Source: Brachyhypopomus gauderio (lineage: Eukaryota > Chordata > Actinopteri > Gymnotiformes > Hypopomidae). Taken from it: a DNA stretch of 64,000 nucleotides. The position numbers and the translations under genes were made by a program. Shown piece by piece: positions 59,565-64,000 of the stretch. Position 1 is the first letter of the stretch; each line of letters begins with the position of its first letter. The DNA lies in contig NC_135222.1 in the NCBI RefSeq assembly GCF_052324685.1, positions 2,034,203 through 2,098,202 of the forward strand, written 5' to 3'. Below the pieces are notes generated by a model that saw only the letters and a program-made list of their open reading frames with translations, was not told the origin of the DNA and made no database searches.

Positions 59565-60588
59565 CATTTTCTTTTATTCATTATAGTGACATATTATTTG
59601 ATACATAAAATATGCTACAGCGAAGAGGTGTACACTTCCCTTAAAAATACATGTAATAATGTGGGAAAGGGGGCAGCTTTCTAAATGACACTGTGCAAAT
59701 TATCATACAAAACTAAATACAGACATTGCATACTACAGCCCACACTGACAAGTGAAATACTAAATTATTTCCTTTAAATATCGTTTTTGGGAGTGTCAAG
59801 TGCTAAACATTCCAATAAATTAAAACACAATGCCTTCCACTAAAAACTTTGAATGACATTTCAGAAAAATTCAGTTAGGCCAACTTGACAAATATAACAT
59901 TACATTTATAAGCCATCTTTTAAATGAACCAACAGATAGATTCATAAAGAAATAGACATATGAAATAATTAACATCGCCAAAAGGCTGACCATCTAGTCA
60001 GCAAAATGGCTTTGTGCTGAATGTAACCGCCACTTTATAACTACCATTTGGCTGTACACACTAGTTAAAACTGCATTTTGGTTGAATGGATGAAATAAAC
60101 AGTATAGTTGGGAATGTAAAATTACAAAAAAAATAAATTAAGAAAAGGAGAAAACTAAGGCAAAGTGTACAAAACCCTGGGAAAATTTATTCCAGAATAA
60201 CCTAAACAAGTTGCAGTTGCACTTAAACCACTGGCATGGCTTCAGGGAATAAAAGCCTGTCATTTTCACGCTGGTGTATTAATCTTTTTCAGAAATTAAC
60301 ATTTCAACAATCTTCCAGAATCTTGCTTGTAATGACATGGTGTAACATTACTGAAATGTACTGATCTAATAGTTGGGATTTGCCACATGTGTGCCTTGGC
60401 TTGTATTGTGTTCTTAGTTGATAATCATATAACCCTTAAAAAAAAACAAAACAAAAAAAACAAAAAACAAAAACCCCACATACATGCATGCGCTTCCTCC
60501 AACATTGTCTGGTGTGTGCCATGTATACACAGACACAGGCGTACACACATTCAGGTGTGACAAGCCTGTGGTACATGGTGGATAGCAC

Positions 60589-60627
<39 letters not shown>

Positions 60628-61098
60628 TAACAGGTAACAGACAAAATATGTTGCTGGCAAGAACAAGCAGCACCAATCCTTAAAAAAGTGCATTTTCACA
60701 GACTAATACATTTGCTTCACCACAAATCAGAGTAACTGGCCTCTTCCCTATTCATAAATATCAAACAATAATAATAATCATATCAATAATAATAATAACA
60801 GGAAGAATACAATAATCTTGAAAATGGTGACATATTTTGAAACAAAATAAGAAAAGGCTAAGGGTGCTTTGTGTGGCAACCCTAAAGAGAAACAGCATTG
60901 CCTGCCTGTATGTAGCTCTGTGCAAACTGCACACAGATCATGGCACTCATGAATTTCTCCCAGCCTCATGGAAGGAGGAAATGTCAGATAGTTTAAACAC
61001 ATACGATGGTCACGGCTTCATTCTCACCTTTGAAGGAGTGCAAAGTAAAGGAAACAAATAATATCTTGATTATGCTAGAGCCCTTTGAGAACCTCTCA
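59565..61098 (-). other. long 3' UTR of prkacb
   Basis: No other gene in this stretch. A minus-strand AATAAAAG at about 59571-59577 is a suitable distal poly(A) signal. It contains (TA)n at 60591-60624 and an A-rich tract at 60437-60475. Confidence 0.55.
60591..60624. repeat. (TA)n microsatellite
   Basis: About 17 TA units inside the prkacb 3' UTR. Confidence 0.95.
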
Positions 61099-62803
<1,705 letters not shown>

Positions 62804-63033
62804 CTAAAACAGGCAAAAGGAAAACAAGTAAAACACTAAATTAAACACAGTATCACAATTTATTAGCAATGAATTTGGTCAATGAAAATTTGATTTTACT
62901 ACATCACACCTTCTATTGAATAGAGAAGTCATTAAGATAAAAAAAGAATGCAGTTTTCATACTATAGTACTATTTCAATAAAAAATATATATATATATAT
63001 ACTATTTCTTAACAACAGAGATTTATAAATATA

Positions 63034-63036
<3 letters not shown>

Positions 63037-63112
<76 letters not shown>
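63037..63112. repeat. (TA)n microsatellite in a prkacb intron
   Basis: About 37 TA units; a shorter (TA)n tract lies at 62985-63001. Confidence 0.95.
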
Positions 63113-63114
<2 letters not shown>

Positions 63115-64000
63115 TTGTCACTTCTATAAGCAGAGTGTAACGCAGAGCATCTTTTCAACATGTAACGTTTACTACATTATGGTAAACGAGACAACGAATG
63201 GGACTGAAGTAAGAAAATGATTGACTAAGAACATACACAATAAGGACACTTAAATACACTAACACATAATAACAAGACAAGAGACAGGTAATACAAATAA
63301 CACAGACTAATGTATAAACCAACACCACTGAACCCGAGGGAGGAGTCGGGGAGGACCCTGACAAAGACAAATATTATATTTGTTATGACAAGTTTCACAA
63401 AGTTTAATTCCACAGGTAAGCTGCATAAAACTGCCAAACTTTATTATTCAACTTTCACTGTTTAATCCAATTAAATTAAAGAAAACTTAGATTTTTCTGA
63501 ATTTCAAAGATTAAATCAAGGAATGCCAATCATTTTAGGGTACGAACTAGGCCATATCTAATGATTTCCCCAACAAAAGCCTACAGTGAACAAGGTGAGT
63601 GTTTTCTTTGAAGTTTATACAAAACACAAAATGTTTCCATTTCCTTTTTATGTTTACAAAGACACTTCAGTTTTTACTCAAATGGAGAACAGGGTTTAAA
63701 AATGCATTGTGATGCAGCAATCTGACCCAAAATACTGTACATAGATCTTTTCAAGTATGCCCTTGCTTTTTGCTCAATCAAAATGGACTAAATTCAGATG
63801 CCCAATGTGCTTCCTCTACAGGGCTCTTCATTGACAGAGTCATATGTGGGAAGAGATGAGCATACCTGCCTAGCAATGGAGAAATAGATGCTAGTTACTA
63901 CTAGCATTAGCTCTTCAATATTCGTCAGCATCAAATTTGGGAAAAAAGACCAACAAAATCAAACTGAAATGAATCTAGTGGTATGTTTTTAGCTTATTAC
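63113..64000. other. prkacb intron, no exon recognised
   Basis: No match to the upstream PKA exons (glycine-rich loop, MKILDKQK) was found on either strand, so the intron continues past the edge. Confidence 0.6.

Overview
The window is nuclear DNA of a teleost fish. It has vertebrate-style split genes with GT-AG introns, many teleost DNA-transposon families (hAT, Tc1, Harbinger-like and piggyBac-like), tRNA-headed SINEs and an L2/CR1-like LINE, plus a liver-type vitellogenin gene. The vitellogenin appears to end soon after the second lipovitellin domain, without the cysteine-rich tail. That shape is known from the type I vitellogenins of zebrafish and relatives, so an otophysan fish is likely, but the species cannot be named from sequence alone.

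Gene layout, left to right: vitellogenin (65-7048, minus); a 26 kb transposon graveyard (about 9.1-33.5 kb); ctbs, lysosomal chitobiase (33762-36761, plus); spata1 (37474-40597, minus); rpf1, ribosome production factor 1 (41313-46153, minus); dnase2b, acid DNase II beta (47600-50240, minus); uox, urate oxidase (52422-54470, plus); samd13 (56176-56960, minus); and the 3' two thirds of prkacb, a PKA catalytic subunit (61099-62803, minus, running off the right edge). From memory this is the same order as human 1p31-p22 (PRKACB, SAMD13, DNASE2B/UOX pseudogene, RPF1, SPATA1, CTBS), with vitellogenin next to CTBS as in the ancestral vitellogenin cluster of egg-laying vertebrates. GNG5, which sits between SPATA1 and RPF1 in mammals, was not seen.

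The 9-33 kb block is a set of nested insertions, most resolved by exact target-site duplications (TSDs). An old BED-finger hAT (12167-21141) was hit by a Tol2-like hAT (12580-18488). That in turn was hit by a TTF-finger/DUF4371 hAT (13841-18062). The same old hAT also took a Harbinger-like MITE (18689-20438), which was itself hit by another hAT (18715-20123). Further right lie a small MITE, a Tc1 fossil, a LINE 3' end, a broken Ty3/Gypsy-type LTR element carrying its own hAT and SINE insertions, a small array of symmetric exons cut by a piggyBac-like element, and a second, inverted copy of a fold-back hAT element first seen at 10084-11756.

The most unusual observations are these. (1) dnase2b has two different minisatellites in consecutive introns, each a tandem amplification of the adjoining exon end plus its 5' splice site; one includes the codons of the conserved GHTK motif. 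(2) A hAT landed 8 bp inside the donor side of an rpf1 intron, and the TSD keeps the donor intact. (3) The transposon nest can be dated in order of insertion. (4) There is a near-identical inverted pair of fold-back elements about 22 kb apart. No CRISPR, rRNA, confident tRNA gene or bacterial-type system was seen.
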